Assembly: GCA_029168955.1 (NCBI GenBank)
Contig: JAPDOI010001750.1
Coordinates: 81,905-145,904, forward strand
Origin: Aplectana chamaeleonis
Lineage: Eukaryota > Nematoda > Chromadorea > Rhabditida > Cosmocercidae
Reading direction: 5' to 3'
DNA length: 64,000 nucleotides
In this document: positions 31,150 through 41,448 of the stretch, in pieces
Layout of the letters: each line of letters begins with the position of its first letter
How positions within the stretch are numbered: position 1 is the first letter of the stretch
The notes under the pieces: model-generated
The model's input: the letters and a program-made list of their open reading frames with translations, nothing else
Databases searched by the model: none
Told to the model about the DNA's origin: nothing
Position numbers and translations under genes: made by a program

Positions 31150-34100
31150 TTAATTCTGTGACACCCTCACCTTAGTGTCGTCGCAGCAGAGTTCTCCAGC
31201 CTTATTTATGCAAGAATAAGCAGCTGGGCATGTCTTGACGCACTCTGAAAAGATCAGTCTTTAGAAGTAGACTCGAAACATACAATGTGTTGCGAGATCA
31301 TAGGACACACACGAATTCTCGTGGTATCAAACGTTATTTCAACTAAAGGCAATGTTCCCGATAGAAATAGTTTTTTGCCTATCTTTAAAACGGTCCCATT
31401 TTGATTCCAATGATGTCTCTGGAATCGTACAATACCCCCTGGGAACGGAGTTATGGCCCCTCAAAAATTGAGCTAGGGCAGCATGGTGGACGAGTTTTTC
31501 GAGGCTTGTAACTTCCGTCTTTTGCAGCTGATGTGTGCGAGCTGGCCTGAGTAAAGAGAGCAGTTGAGAATGGAGGGGAGAACGGGGTTTTTGATCGGAA
31601 ACCATCACTCATCTCGCGATCTCTGGTATTCATTTGTTCACATCGAGGTGGCGGACCTGGAGCACGGGGCAGTACTGGAACACTAAAACGCTTGTTTGCA
31701 GCCGCTATTTCGCCACTCCTGGCTCGTTTTTTACCGTTATTTCGACACCGGGAGCCTAGGAACATTCCCGCTTATCACTTCACTGTGGAAGGTCACTGAG
31801 GATGATTATCGTGAACGCTGTCTTTAACCATGGTACAATATTTCTCAAAGGAATTCTGTTGATTTTCAGGATGCTGGCACCGAGAAATTTCGAAAATGAC
31901 TGTTGGAAAACTGTACGACTTAGGTGATGTTCTCGGGAAAAACAATTCTACCGCTTCTACATCAGCTTATTTATGGTACTCACAAGGCAACAATTTTTAG
32001 TCAGCCCAGCCATTTTAGATGAAATTTATTTTTCTAGAACCCATTTTTGGTGTAAAATCGGATTGCGTTTTTCGCAACTGCATAAAAGCACTCTGAAAAA
32101 AAGTTATACGAGTTTTCAAAGCCTGGCGGCAAGGTAAGGATACCCGTATGAAAGTTTCTGGGTGTTTTGAAAAAAAATTCGGTTCCAGCTCAAAACTTGC
32201 ATAGAAGGGTAGTCAAGGGTGCTGATCACGAAAGTGGAGTCAATTTGCTGAAATTCTGAGGTTTATTGTAGATTACGGTAGGTGCCATGTCATTTAGGGG
32301 GTAAAACCTACCTTAGGATACAGACGGACGTCGATTTCGTCATCACCGGCCCGAATAACCCCCGCATAGAAATTTTGAGTCAAATCTGAGGTTTTGACCG
32401 AACTACCGTATACCCACCGTAATCTAACGTAAACTGTCAAAAATCGATAACGGACCCCAGATCCGTGTTCAGCGCTCCAAATAACCCCCAGAGGAGCAAT
32501 TTGAGCAGTATCTATCATAACACTCCGGCAATCGTCAAAAGTCGCGATTTGCCATCAAAATTTCCTCCGGTGGGAAGCCTTGATCGAATTAAAGGCACAG
32601 TATACCCTCAGACATGAATTTCGTGATTTTTATTTGTGTAGTATACCCCCCCCCCTATATGACACGGGCCAAGTACGAGATCTCAATTCCCCCAAATAAA
32701 CAAGTTAAAAGCGACCACCGCAGGCCCGACCTCCTCCACTCGCCACCACAGGCCCGACTCCCCACCTGATTTTCGACCTCGATATCGGCCGGATGAATGG
32801 AAGAATTTAGACCGAGCCTACGTTCTTCAGTCCATCACCGGCCTGTGTCCTTATCCTGGCTCGCTCTCGCACAACGGCTGCGGATGGAAAGAAATACAAC
32901 CCTAAGAGAACTCGTCCACCAATTTTCCGTCCTCAAATAATAGGCTTTTTTCGAGGAGTCATAACTCCTTTTGTTGGGATTCTTAAACGATTTCAAAGAT
33001 ACCACTGTGATCAGCGTGTGGTTTTCTCCAATATAAGCATAAAAACAGAAAAATAATTTTCTGGGTGTTCTGTGCCTCTAAAGGCACAGGACACCCAAAG
33101 AAATATTTCAAGTTTACATGCTGGTCTTGGAGAGGGTGACACGCTGATCGCAGTGGTATCTCTGGAATCGCCCAAGACCCCCTATGAACAGAGTTACGGC
33201 TTCTTAAAAATGCCTATATGTTGAGGGTGAAAATTTGGTGGACGAGTTGTCTTAGGCCTGTATTTCTCTTCATCCGCAATCATTGCGCGAGAGCGGGCCA
33301 GGAGAAGGGCAGAGACCGGTAATGGACTTAAAGGCAAGGTCCGGTCAAATTTTGACACCACCGAAATTCGGAATAGATAGATTGGGCTGGTCTAGCCGGA
33401 CACCGTCCTAAATTTTCACAAACGCTAAATTCGTATTTCTGGAGAAAAAAGCATGAAAGTCAGGGATTACGGTATTCACAGCATGAAAGTCATGGCTGGA
33501 ATGACCGATAAATAAACAGCACTTTCGAAGAGTGCGTGGACAACCGCTAAAATATGGACGATGACCACACTTTCCTGACTTTTCTAAATCATCGGCTCAC
33601 GGAAGTGGTTGGAATAAATTGGAGAAGACCTGTTTTAACGCAGTTTTTGCATGTTCCTTCGGACTACCTGTACCATGAGCACAGACTCAGCTGGAAATCT
33701 AAGAATCGAAATTCTGCCCGGACCCTGCCTTTTAGAACGTAGGCTCGGTTGAAATTCATTTATCCATCCGGCCGATATCGAGGTCGAAAATCGGGAGGGA
33801 AAGGGCCTTTGGTGGTGAGTGGAGGCGGTCGGGCCTGTGTCTGGCGAAAAACACCTATAACTTTATCAGAGTGGGTTTAGGCAGCTGCGAGGATCATAAC
33901 CGGATTCTACGTCAAGAACGGTTCTAGAGAAGTACATTTCATCAGGAATGGCCAGACTGACTAATAATGGTTCCCTTGTCACATAATATAGCGGGTCATC
34001 CGCGGGCAAGTCGTGTACCGACCGCAGAATGGGCGAATTTCGGAAAAAATAGGTGTATGCTTGAAAGCAAAACGGACTCTAAAACGAGAGGTGGAGAGAG

Positions 34101-35564
34101 AAGAGAAGGAGAGGTGAAACGGCCCAAATCATTCTGCGGATCAGGTCAGTGTTCAAAATAGCTGCATTCGTGGAACTTTTTTCGTTTCCCTGACGACGTT
34201 CGGGCGTCAGACATGGGGGTAAGTTCAGCTGAAGATTTTCTATCGATATGAGCACATAATATTACCAACTCTTCTCAAAAATCAACGGAATCTATCGTTT
34301 GTCAACTGTTCTGAGATCAAGGGGAAGTAGAAAAGTTGATGTAGAATCTTAAGCCGCACTTGATCACAAGGTCTGCCGCTTGGGTGTCTTCAGGGAAGGC
34401 CATGAAAATTCATCTAGCTCACGTTCGGAATCAGCCAACCTGATCTTGTGGAGGGTTCAAAGCTTCAGCGGTGATTTGTTCTCAAGCGGTACCTTTTTCT
34501 CGGAAATGACTGATTTGGAGCAGTCCTCTACTTTTAATGGCGAGAAACAGTCACGATCATTTCGTGCCAATCCGGGATCCCTCAGGCTTCTGCCTTTCCC
34601 CAGGATTTCAAGTCCACACTAGAGCTGTGTAGTTGTGTGTGGCTTATTATTCTTTTCTTTTATCCTGCAATACATCGGTACTAAACAGGTACCGATGTAA
34701 CATCTCCGAACAAAAATGACAAATGTGGAACATTTTCCAGTTAACATTTCCGGAAATATTCTGTTTCGATAAATCGCTGGAGTTACTCGTCGACAGCATA
34801 CTGAGAATATTTCCGGTTCCAGACTCGTTACTACAATGACCACCCTCAAACTTTGCACAACTGCTAAAAAAGCTTTCTCGCGGCTTTTCAGATTACTCCG
34901 TCATATTTGGTTTTTCGGAATAATACTGATGTTGCTCGAGTCGCCTGATCTACAGGATGGTAGTAAAATTTTGCGGTATCTCCAACTATACATTAACTGT
35001 AGGTATATCGCTCTGTCCGGAGCGCGTTACAACTTTCCAAATAGAAAGAGACTGCTGAGCGATCTAGCGGGCCAACATGTGTTTCGAAAGGAGCAAGGTA
35101 CCTGTAGTTAACGTATTGTTAATGTTATCGTCAAACATTCAAAACCATCTTGCAGGTCCGGATGAGGCGATAGCTTTCCTCTCCCAAAAAACGCACATTT
35201 GATGGAGTAATGAGGAAAGCGCAGAAAACCCGCGGGTAAACTCTTTTTTCGCTTTTCGCAAATTTGTGGGCCGGAGGTGGTCAAAAAAAGACTTGGAATC
35301 GTTTGTTACTGGGTAGTGTTTGGGAGCAATGTTTCTGAAGGAAACGTCATACCTATGTGATGCCTCGGAACTGTTGTTAAAAAGAAAGAGAAACAATCGC
35401 ATACGCTTCATTGAACGACACCAGACACACTAGCAATGAAAACAAGCTAGAAGGAAAAGTCAGTTGTTTCCCAATTTCTTACCAGTGTTAGCCGGAAACT
35501 TGCAGGGTTGGAGTTGGGAGTAGACGACGTCGATAACAGATATGGCAATTAGAAGAAGAAGCAT
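31150..35564 (-). CDS. Small secreted cysteine-rich peptide gene (two exons)
   Basis: Exon 1 (35564-35483) begins ATG and encodes a clear signal peptide (MLLLLIAISVIDVVYS), then a short mature start with one Cys. It ends after one base of a codon at GTAAGAA. Exon 2 (31244-31150) follows TGATCTTTTCAG and restores the frame. Together they give 58 residues with six cysteines after the signal: C21, C29, C33, C39, C47, C48, i.e. C-x7-C-x3-C-x5-C-x7-CC. The CP.AYSC...CC pattern resembles lustrin-type Cys-rich repeats of nematode extracellular proteins, but one motif is not enough to name a family. The intron is ~4.2 kb and full of MITEs, so further exons could be missed. A possible donor (AAG|GTGAGG) at 31170 would instead splice onward before the stop. 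Confidence 0.55.
31343..31827. mobile_element. TTAA-type MITE, composite copy
   Basis: The left end CTAAAGGCAATGTTCCCGAT pairs with ATCGTGAACGCTGTCTTTAA. The left half is homologous to the AGGCACAGTCC family (GGGAACGGAGTTATGGCCCC), the right half to 1527-1983 (CACTCCTGGCTCGTTTT). It lies within the intron of the small secreted-peptide gene. Confidence 0.6.
32589..33081. mobile_element. TTAA-type MITE joined head-to-head with a second
   Basis: The left end TTAAAGGCACAGTATACCC matches the right end GGGTGTTCTGTGCCTCTAA. The right end runs straight into AAGGCACAGGACACCC, the start of another element of the same family, making a palindromic junction at ~33071-33090. Confidence 0.65.
33082..35482. 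other. Intron and intergenic stretch
   Basis: 33110-33330 is a second MITE of the AGGCACAG family. 33349 begins another fragment (CTTAAAGGCAAGGTCCGGTC). A perfect ACATCGGTAC / GTACCGATGT hairpin lies at ~34673-34697. The remaining ORFs have no family features. All of this is inside the long intron of the small secreted-peptide gene if that model is right. Confidence 0.45.
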
Positions 35565-37955
35565 GTCTACTATGAAATGAAGCAATCACTTTTTTACACT
35601 GACTTTTCAACCATCCATGTATGCACTTCCGGAAGGTTCGTGAATGTCAACATGCTATTCAAATTATCTGGCTCGTTGTACTAAGGATAAGGTCACATAC
35701 AGGTCCGTCTACTGTGACGACAAGTATGTACATATGTAGTACAACGGAAAGGGACAAGAATCGCCATGAAAGATGAGCACCTGCATTTGTACATACATTC
35801 AATCCGTAGGCAGTTGATAAATTTTTAGGCAGTTAGAAACACTCATGCGATTGACATTGTCAATTAACCCTTTTTTTCTGATGTCTATGGAAAACGTAGC
35901 TCTTATTGTTAGTTAGGAAATCTTAGGCTCGCTAAACGGATCGGTTCAGGGCTATTATTAAGGTTTGCGGATGAAAATACGAATATCACATTTTTCGTCA
36001 CCGAGAAATCACGCGACATGATCTCTTATCAGCTTGTGACGCTTATCAATTACCGATTAGGTGCGACCGTGTCCTCCTTTTCGCTTGTCAAAGTTGCTAC
36101 TTTTTTAGTAGAAAAATTATTTTGGAAAGTTGTAAACAAGAAAGACATCGTGCGAGCACGTATTCTTTACGACTTGTGTCCTCTAAAAAACGTCGTAATT
36201 CACATCTTTCGAGGCGCTAGGGGGGGGGCGACGTTTCGACCTCCGTCTGCCCTACGCTCTCTCACTGTCTCTAACCTCCGCTCCTCACCAACACGTGTAG
36301 GAACCAAGTAAATTTTGCCGTTTTATAGCCTGTAGCAATGCTGAAAGGTGGCTGAATCGCTCCTAGCATGCTGAGCAGCGTCCTCTTCCGAAAAGATTGA
36401 AATTTTCGTTGAAGCGTTTCCAATATAACTATGAAATTGTTGATGTAGAACAGGAAGAGAGTCCACAATATACAAACGGAGATTTTCTAAAGGGTGCCAT
36501 CTAGTTGGATCCAACCTAGTCCTCTCAGGAGCTTACTTTGGCTCCCGGGTTTCGAGTGTTCGTTTGCCTGGAAACGCAAATCATCACGGAAAATGGTTGC
36601 CACATCAGTTGAGTTTCGCAAGCACGAGTCCAGCCGGTCTCTTAACCGTAAATTTCCTTTTTTTCGAAAGTCCAAGAACTCTGGATTCTTCGATTCGATC
36701 GTTACCTCGGACAAAAAAATGAATTTTTGTCAATATTTCCAACAAGAAATAGAAGTGGATTCCTGTTGGTGAGCAATAAATTATCGTTACCAGAGCCGTA
36801 TTCGTAAGTAAGGTAGGCCATGCTAAGTTGTGACGGAAAACCAACTTTCTCTCATCGTGGAGATCTTGACGTCGTGTCAGACAATACTCTCTGGAGTCCA
36901 CTCGCAGCACCCTGGGATGCAGTTGACAAAACGTAAATCACATTCTAACATGGTCAGCGTAGGCACGATTAAGCACATCGTGTGCAAACGATTGGCCTGA
37001 AACTAAGGCTTGAACGTGAATTCTACCTGCAATTAGGCGGACAAAGTGCTTCGGGTGCTGTGGGTTGATGCACTAAAGGTTGGGAGGGACTGCTTCATGA
37101 CAACACTCGCGCTCACATTGTTGAAGCCGACCGAGTCCCACGGCTTCCGATCGGCCTTCTCAAAATCATCAGAGGCTGTCTCTTCACGCATCGAAAACGG
37201 CTAATCTGGAGGCGACACATGGGCGCCTACCATTACACAAGATGTAGTTTTGTCGGGAGAATGTCGATGGCCAAAATATGTGGACAGCTCCTGCATGAGT
37301 CTTGTTTCGACATGTCAGCTCAAAACGATAGTCGTCCACCGGGGAGTATACGCTCACTCAATAATGAAAGGACTACGTCTGACTACATGGGCAGATCTGT
37401 GTTTGCTTATCCTTGAGAGAGGAAGTTGAGCAGAGAATGTAATTTATTCGTAAAATAGGACTTTTTTCTGGGAAGGAATATCTCTGTTGTTTTAAGACCA
37501 CTCTTAGCATACAAGGGGACGTGCACGACTACTCCCTACTGAAATTGCCGCTATCCCCTGACACTGACGTTCAAGCCAATTCAAGCGAGATGAGGGAAGC
37601 GGAAAAGTGAAACAGGGAGGTTTCAAGACTAGCGTGACAGTTCAGTGTAGAGCGGGTGTGGAAGAGGGATGTGCGTCGAACGATTTTCAAAACTAGGCAA
37701 ACGGCAATCGGTAAAAACTTCGAAAAACGGCCGGCAAAAAAAATCGGAAGTATAATTCGTTGCCCACGGTCTTTAGTCCGACGTAAAATCGCAAAACCTA
37801 TTTGTTACGAGTTCTCACCATAGGAGGGTACAAAAATGTCACCATCGACATCAATGAATGCTCTCAATAAAATATTAATTATTTCATTGCAATCAACTGA
37901 AAACGCAAATAAGCTTCAAAAGTCGCATTATCAGATTGGAAAAAAATCAGGATAT
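35565..37955. other. Unassigned stretch
   Basis: 36235-36310 is an R2 copy (CTCACTGTCTCTAACCTCCG). Minus-strand frames at 36487-36910 are moderately long (75-101 codons) but show no domain or splice-supported structure. I do not call a gene. Confidence 0.4.
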
Positions 37956-38255
37956 CTATACTTCAATGGATAGCAACAACAGTGTGGAGGGACTTCGAAA
38001 TCGGTACTGATAAAAATCAGATCGCAATATCAAAAACTTGTGAATATTGTGGTGTAAACACAACAATTTTTCCAGGTTTTCGGGAATCAGCCTTTTTCTG
38101 CGATCACAAGAAATAACACCTGCGATAGCGAAGAGGCGTCTACATCCACTAGATGTTGCCGGTGTGGATAAGAACTTCATTGAAAGCTGTTTAAAGAGCG
38201 GGTACTTTGTCAAATCGGTCTCCAATCGCCACGATGGAAATGAATCGCTATCCAC
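37956..38255 (-). mobile_element. hAT transposase fragment, C-terminal dimerisation domain
   Basis: The 99-codon frame contains the conserved hAT dimerisation signature: Y-P-L-F-K-Q-L, then FLSTPATSSGCRRLFAIAG, then RRKRLIPENLEKLLCLHHN. Family members read near YP.L..LA...L.IPATS...ER.FS.AG...S..R..L.PE....L.FL. Some key residues have changed: ATSSGCRRLF replaces the usual S.ERVFS. Stop codons lie immediately upstream in frame, so the catalytic domain is lost. It is a dead fragment. Confidence 0.8.
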
Positions 38256-38778
38256 GATAGGTTTACGACTTAGATAGTCGTGAACCTCCCAAGGAAACTG
38301 AATGAGCGAAATTCAAAGATAGCAAATTTTTATAAGAAATTCCATTTTAAGAACTTTTCATACTTCGGAGGGCAATGCTTTGAAAAGTGTAACCTTGAGG
38401 TGAAGCCGAATTAGCAATTTCAAGGTTCTATAGGCATTTAGTCAAGAGCGTCGAGCACGGAAAACATTTCGAAACGAAACAACGTGTCTACAGCCCACGG
38501 AATCGTATGCTTCATAGTCATCACCATGAAACTTTTAAGCGTGCGGCAAGAGCAGTGAACGACTATGAAATCTCGGGCGGCACCGCCATGGCAGTGCGAG
38601 GTGAAGTTGTCATGCACAGATGTGTCATGCATATAATTTATTATTATCATATGCTGCTACATGCTGTATATGCGATATACATATATATGTATATAGAATA
38701 TTTGAGCGTAGATGTAGAGCATCATTGGTGAGTATCATGAGATCTGAGATTAGTATAAACACAATTGTGTCAAGTTAA

Positions 38779-39620
38779 TTAGTCTTGGTTGTCATATTCC
38801 ATTGAGCCACCGTCATCATCATCACTTAGATCCTGAGTATCGCTTTCGATTTCGATATCATATCCCTTCTCTAATTTTTCCACATGCTCTTTACTAGCTT
38901 CCTGTCGCTCACCGGAAGATCCTTGCTGTTGCTTCTGCTGTGGCTGACCTGGACTTCCAGATGGCCCCTAATCTTGAGGCCCTGGTGCTAGAAGTTTGGG
39001 AATTGGATCATGGTGATGCCGTGCGCTTTCTGCTGTCCGTTTTAACATTGCATGGCAGTTAAATAGGCTTGGTCATCGATCCTGGCTTGATTGATTCGAC
39101 AAGTTTCTTTTCATGTGCCAGCATGGAGTCAATCATCTTCTTGGCATCAGGGTCCTCAAATGTAACACCGACCTTGCTGAGCTTATTGACTGCACCGCCA
39201 ATGCCGAATCCTCATGTGTTCGAGTCAGCTTGCATTTGCTTGATCTTTGTTGTAAAGTCGCTTGGCACAGAGTCGAGCTCTGCCATGGCGAACATGTCAA
39301 CTTTCTGTACTTTCTTTCTGGATCAGGACTTCCTTGTTTCATATACATTGGACTTGCCAAAACTCCTCTACGCCAGATCCTCTGTGCAAAGTAGCAGATA
39401 TTTTCAAAGAGTACATTGTTAACCCATTCAACGACTTTAGGCGAAAGAGCAATGAATGATGAGCTCCATTGCCACACGACCATGGGTTATCCAGAAACCA
39501 TAGAGATTGCAGGCTTTGATCCGTACACGCGGTGGGATGATCCTAGAATTATTTTTTCTGGAGAGACTTAGAGCTGAGAATCGGGTGATGATACGAATGG
39601 TAAGATCATCATGGCGGTTC
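38779..39620 (-). pseudogene. Broken unidentified ORF beside the retrotransposon
   Basis: Reading right to left, protein-like segments occur in changing frames: a 61-codon frame (39622-39437), a segment containing VVEWVNNVLFENICYFAQ, a segment with GGAVNKLSKVGVTFEDPD, then an acidic Asp/Glu/Ser C-terminus ending in a stop at 38779. At least one in-frame stop and two frame changes separate them. The segments have normal amino-acid composition and no similarity that I recognise to transposases, RT or host domains. The general make-up (single exon, acidic tail, decayed, in a repeat desert) would fit an old integrated gene, possibly from an RNA virus. I cannot show that, and a decayed host gene is equally possible. 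The BEL element inserted 1-5 nt from its right end. Confidence 0.4.
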
Positions 39621-39625
39621 ATGTG
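39621..39625. repeat. Target-site duplication, left copy (ATGTG)
   Basis: ATGTG directly precedes the left LTR and recurs directly after the right LTR at 49755-49759. Five bp fits BEL/Pao integration. Confidence 0.8.
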
Positions 39626-40343
39626 TTTCCTTGAAGGCGCTGTCGCTAGTGGAAAGGTTAGGCACTTTTGGAGGGATGGCAGAAGGTTGGATTTTTAGAA
39701 TCCAATGAGTAGCCAACCTTTTTTTCTTTCTCCTCCAATTGAATCCTTCGTCGTGGTGGATCCTTCCAGCGATCAAGTGCGGTGGCGGTGGTTCAGTCTT
39801 CTTTGACGTCAGACAGCGGCTTCCAGGGACTTCTTAGCGAACCTCAAACTTGGGTAATCAAACCCTTTACTAACCTATATGCACTGTCTGACTGGAGCAG
39901 AAGAGGGGGAAGAGAGGTAGGAGCTGGGACAAAAACACTGAACAAAAATAGAAAGAACCCCCCCCCCCGCCATCAAGCAAGAACAGGCCGCTGGCCAGAA
40001 AATGATGACAAATGACGCAGGGGTTTCGAAATAGACGGCCGCAGCGCGCCCCAGCCATGCGGAGCGTCGTTTGCGCTGGGGCGCGCTTCCCTTCCTTCGG
40101 CTTGCAGCACTCCCGAATTTTCAGTGTTTTCTCTCCCCCCTCTTCCTATTATTCTTGACCTTTCTCACCTTTGTGGTGAGAAGGTACTCATCTTCTTGGG
40201 CTTTGACCCTTTTGTCCAGATTGTTGCTTCGGGCTTTTCTTCTTAATTTTTTTTCCAGTAAATATGTGGGGGTTATTTGAACGAACGAACAATAAGCATG
40301 CATATCTACAAGTGGGTGTCGCCGACAACGTTTGTCGACGACA
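39626..40343 (-). repeat. BEL/Pao 3' LTR
   Basis: This 718 bp sequence is repeated at 49043-49754, with about two dozen substitutions and small indels visible by eye. On the minus strand it begins TGTCGTCGACAAACG and ends TTCAAGGAAA. It contains CAAACTTGGGTAATCAAACC, a variant of a motif found at other loci here. The final knuckle ORF stops 15 nt before this LTR. I see no clear polypurine tract in between. Confidence 0.9.
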
Positions 40344-40358
40344 CTGCCGGCAGGCCGC

Positions 40359-40805
40359 CTAGTGGCGGCCTCCGGCTTTCTCCAGTGCGGCCTCCAGCGT
40401 GGCCTCCAATTCCTCCCTTTCGTCCGGTAGAACGCATATTGCATGGTGATGGGATTTTCCCTGGCAGTACGAGCATTTCCGGGTCCTCCTTCTACATTCG
40501 TCTTCTTTACAATTCACTTTCAGACACCGCACACAACATCCCAAATTTCTTACTAGATTCCTTCTTGCTTCGCCAGTGGTGACCACTGGGCATTGATCTG
40601 CCCAGTGGAACCCCACTCGTCCACAGAATCTACAGGTCGCGGCTTCATTCTCGTTATAAAACGCCCCGCCCTCGACGTCACCTATCTTTCTTTTCTCACA
40701 GGGTTTCAAATACCTCAGCTTGCTTCTGGCCACTTGGGCCCTCTTTCCTTCCTCATCATCGTTCCTGCGTTTCCTTGAGCCTCCCAGGCCCTTTGACTGT
40801 GGCAT
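40359..40805 (-). CDS. BEL downstream ORF: three-knuckle nucleocapsid-type module
   Basis: 148 codons ending 15 nt before the 3' LTR. After a basic N-terminus (SRKRRNDDEEGKR) come three Cys knuckles: C58-x2-C61-x5-H67-x4-C72; C91-x2-C94-x4-C99-x4-C104, with Cys where His is usual; and C111-x2-C114-x4-H119-x4-C124. Between knuckles 1 and 2 is the EARRNLVRNLGCC segment. This layout (knuckle, ~18 residues with Arg/Leu, knuckle, short spacer, HH knuckle) is that of BEL/Pao Gag, yet it lies 3' of integrase. The element also has a Gag knuckle set in the normal place. The product would bind nucleic acid. Its frame differs from the upstream acidic ORF, so expression would need splicing, a frameshift or its own start. 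Confidence 0.75.
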   Translation of the reverse strand: MPQSKGLGGSRKRRNDDEEGKRAQVARSKLRYLKPCEKRKIGDVEGGAFYNENEAATCRFCGRVGFHWADQCPVVTTGEARRNLVRNLGCCVRCLKVNCKEDECRRRTRKCSYCQGKSHHHAICVLPDEREELEATLEAALEKAGGRH

Positions 40806-41448
40806 GGGGGTGGCTGGTGAGCTGGGCGTGGTGGCGGCGGACGAGGTGGTTGGAATGGGAGACGTGGTGGCTGGGGGTTCGGCTGCGGTAGCTGGGGAGT
40901 AGGGCCTGGCGAGGCGGGATGAGGGGCTGGGGGGAAGGGCGAGGCGGCTGGGGGGGGGGGGGCTGATGGGGCGGGGCTGTTGGCGGTGGTGGGAAGGGTG
41001 GCAGAGGTCCCGTCTTCCCCTGCATCTTCATATGCTCCTCCGTAATCAGTCGGTGGGAATCATCTATACGCCGCGTTAGCTTCCTTTCCATGAGGTCCAT
41101 TCGGTCGGCCAAAGTAGGCTCGTCATCCTCTCTCCCTCGAATCTCTTCATCTGCCAATTTCACTATACCCAGTGTCTCTTCTTGCAGGCACGCCACATAA
41201 CCTGTCCACGAATTCCACCAGATCGTCATCTCTCCCCTAACTCCGTACTCCTCCTCGCCTTCTTGTTCGTCCTCTTCATCTTCATCCTGTTCCCTTTCGG
41301 GAGTCTCCTCTGCAGCCTCTCTGGCGTCCGCTTCTCCAGGCTCCTCGATATCAATCACATCATGCTCTTCGGGCTCCTCCATGACGTCAATTTCTTCTAG
41401 CTCTCCGAGTCTCGATCTCGTCCCGTTCTCCGGGCTCCTCACATTCAT
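40756..41448 (-). CDS. BEL downstream ORF: acidic and proline-rich region
   Basis: 230 codons. The first half is strongly acidic (EEIDVMEEPEEHDVIDIEEP, EREQDEDEEDEQEGEEE). A helical segment follows (LADRMDLMERKLTRRIDDSH), then a Pro-rich tract (LPPFPPPPTAPPHQPPPPQP) and a basic His-rich tail. It overlaps the end of the integrase-tail frame by ~60 nt and the knuckle ORF by ~50 nt, each in a different frame. The order acidic, coiled-coil, Pro-rich, knuckles resembles a Gag-like protein rather than an envelope; no signal peptide or transmembrane segment is present. Confidence 0.6.
   Translation of the reverse strand: MNVRSPENGTRSRLGELEEIDVMEEPEEHDVIDIEEPGEADAREAAEETPEREQDEDEEDEQEGEEEYGVRGEMTIWWNSWTGYVACLQEETLGIVKLADEEIRGREDDEPTLADRMDLMERKLTRRIDDSHRLITEEHMKMQGKTGPLPPFPPPPTAPPHQPPPPQPPRPSPQPLIPPRQALLPSYRSRTPSHHVSHSNHLVRRHHAQLTSHPHATVKGPGRLKETQER

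Noticed and set aside
40720..41000. Gly/Val-rich plus-strand frame
   Set aside because: Complement of the Pro-rich coding tract of the BEL downstream ORF.
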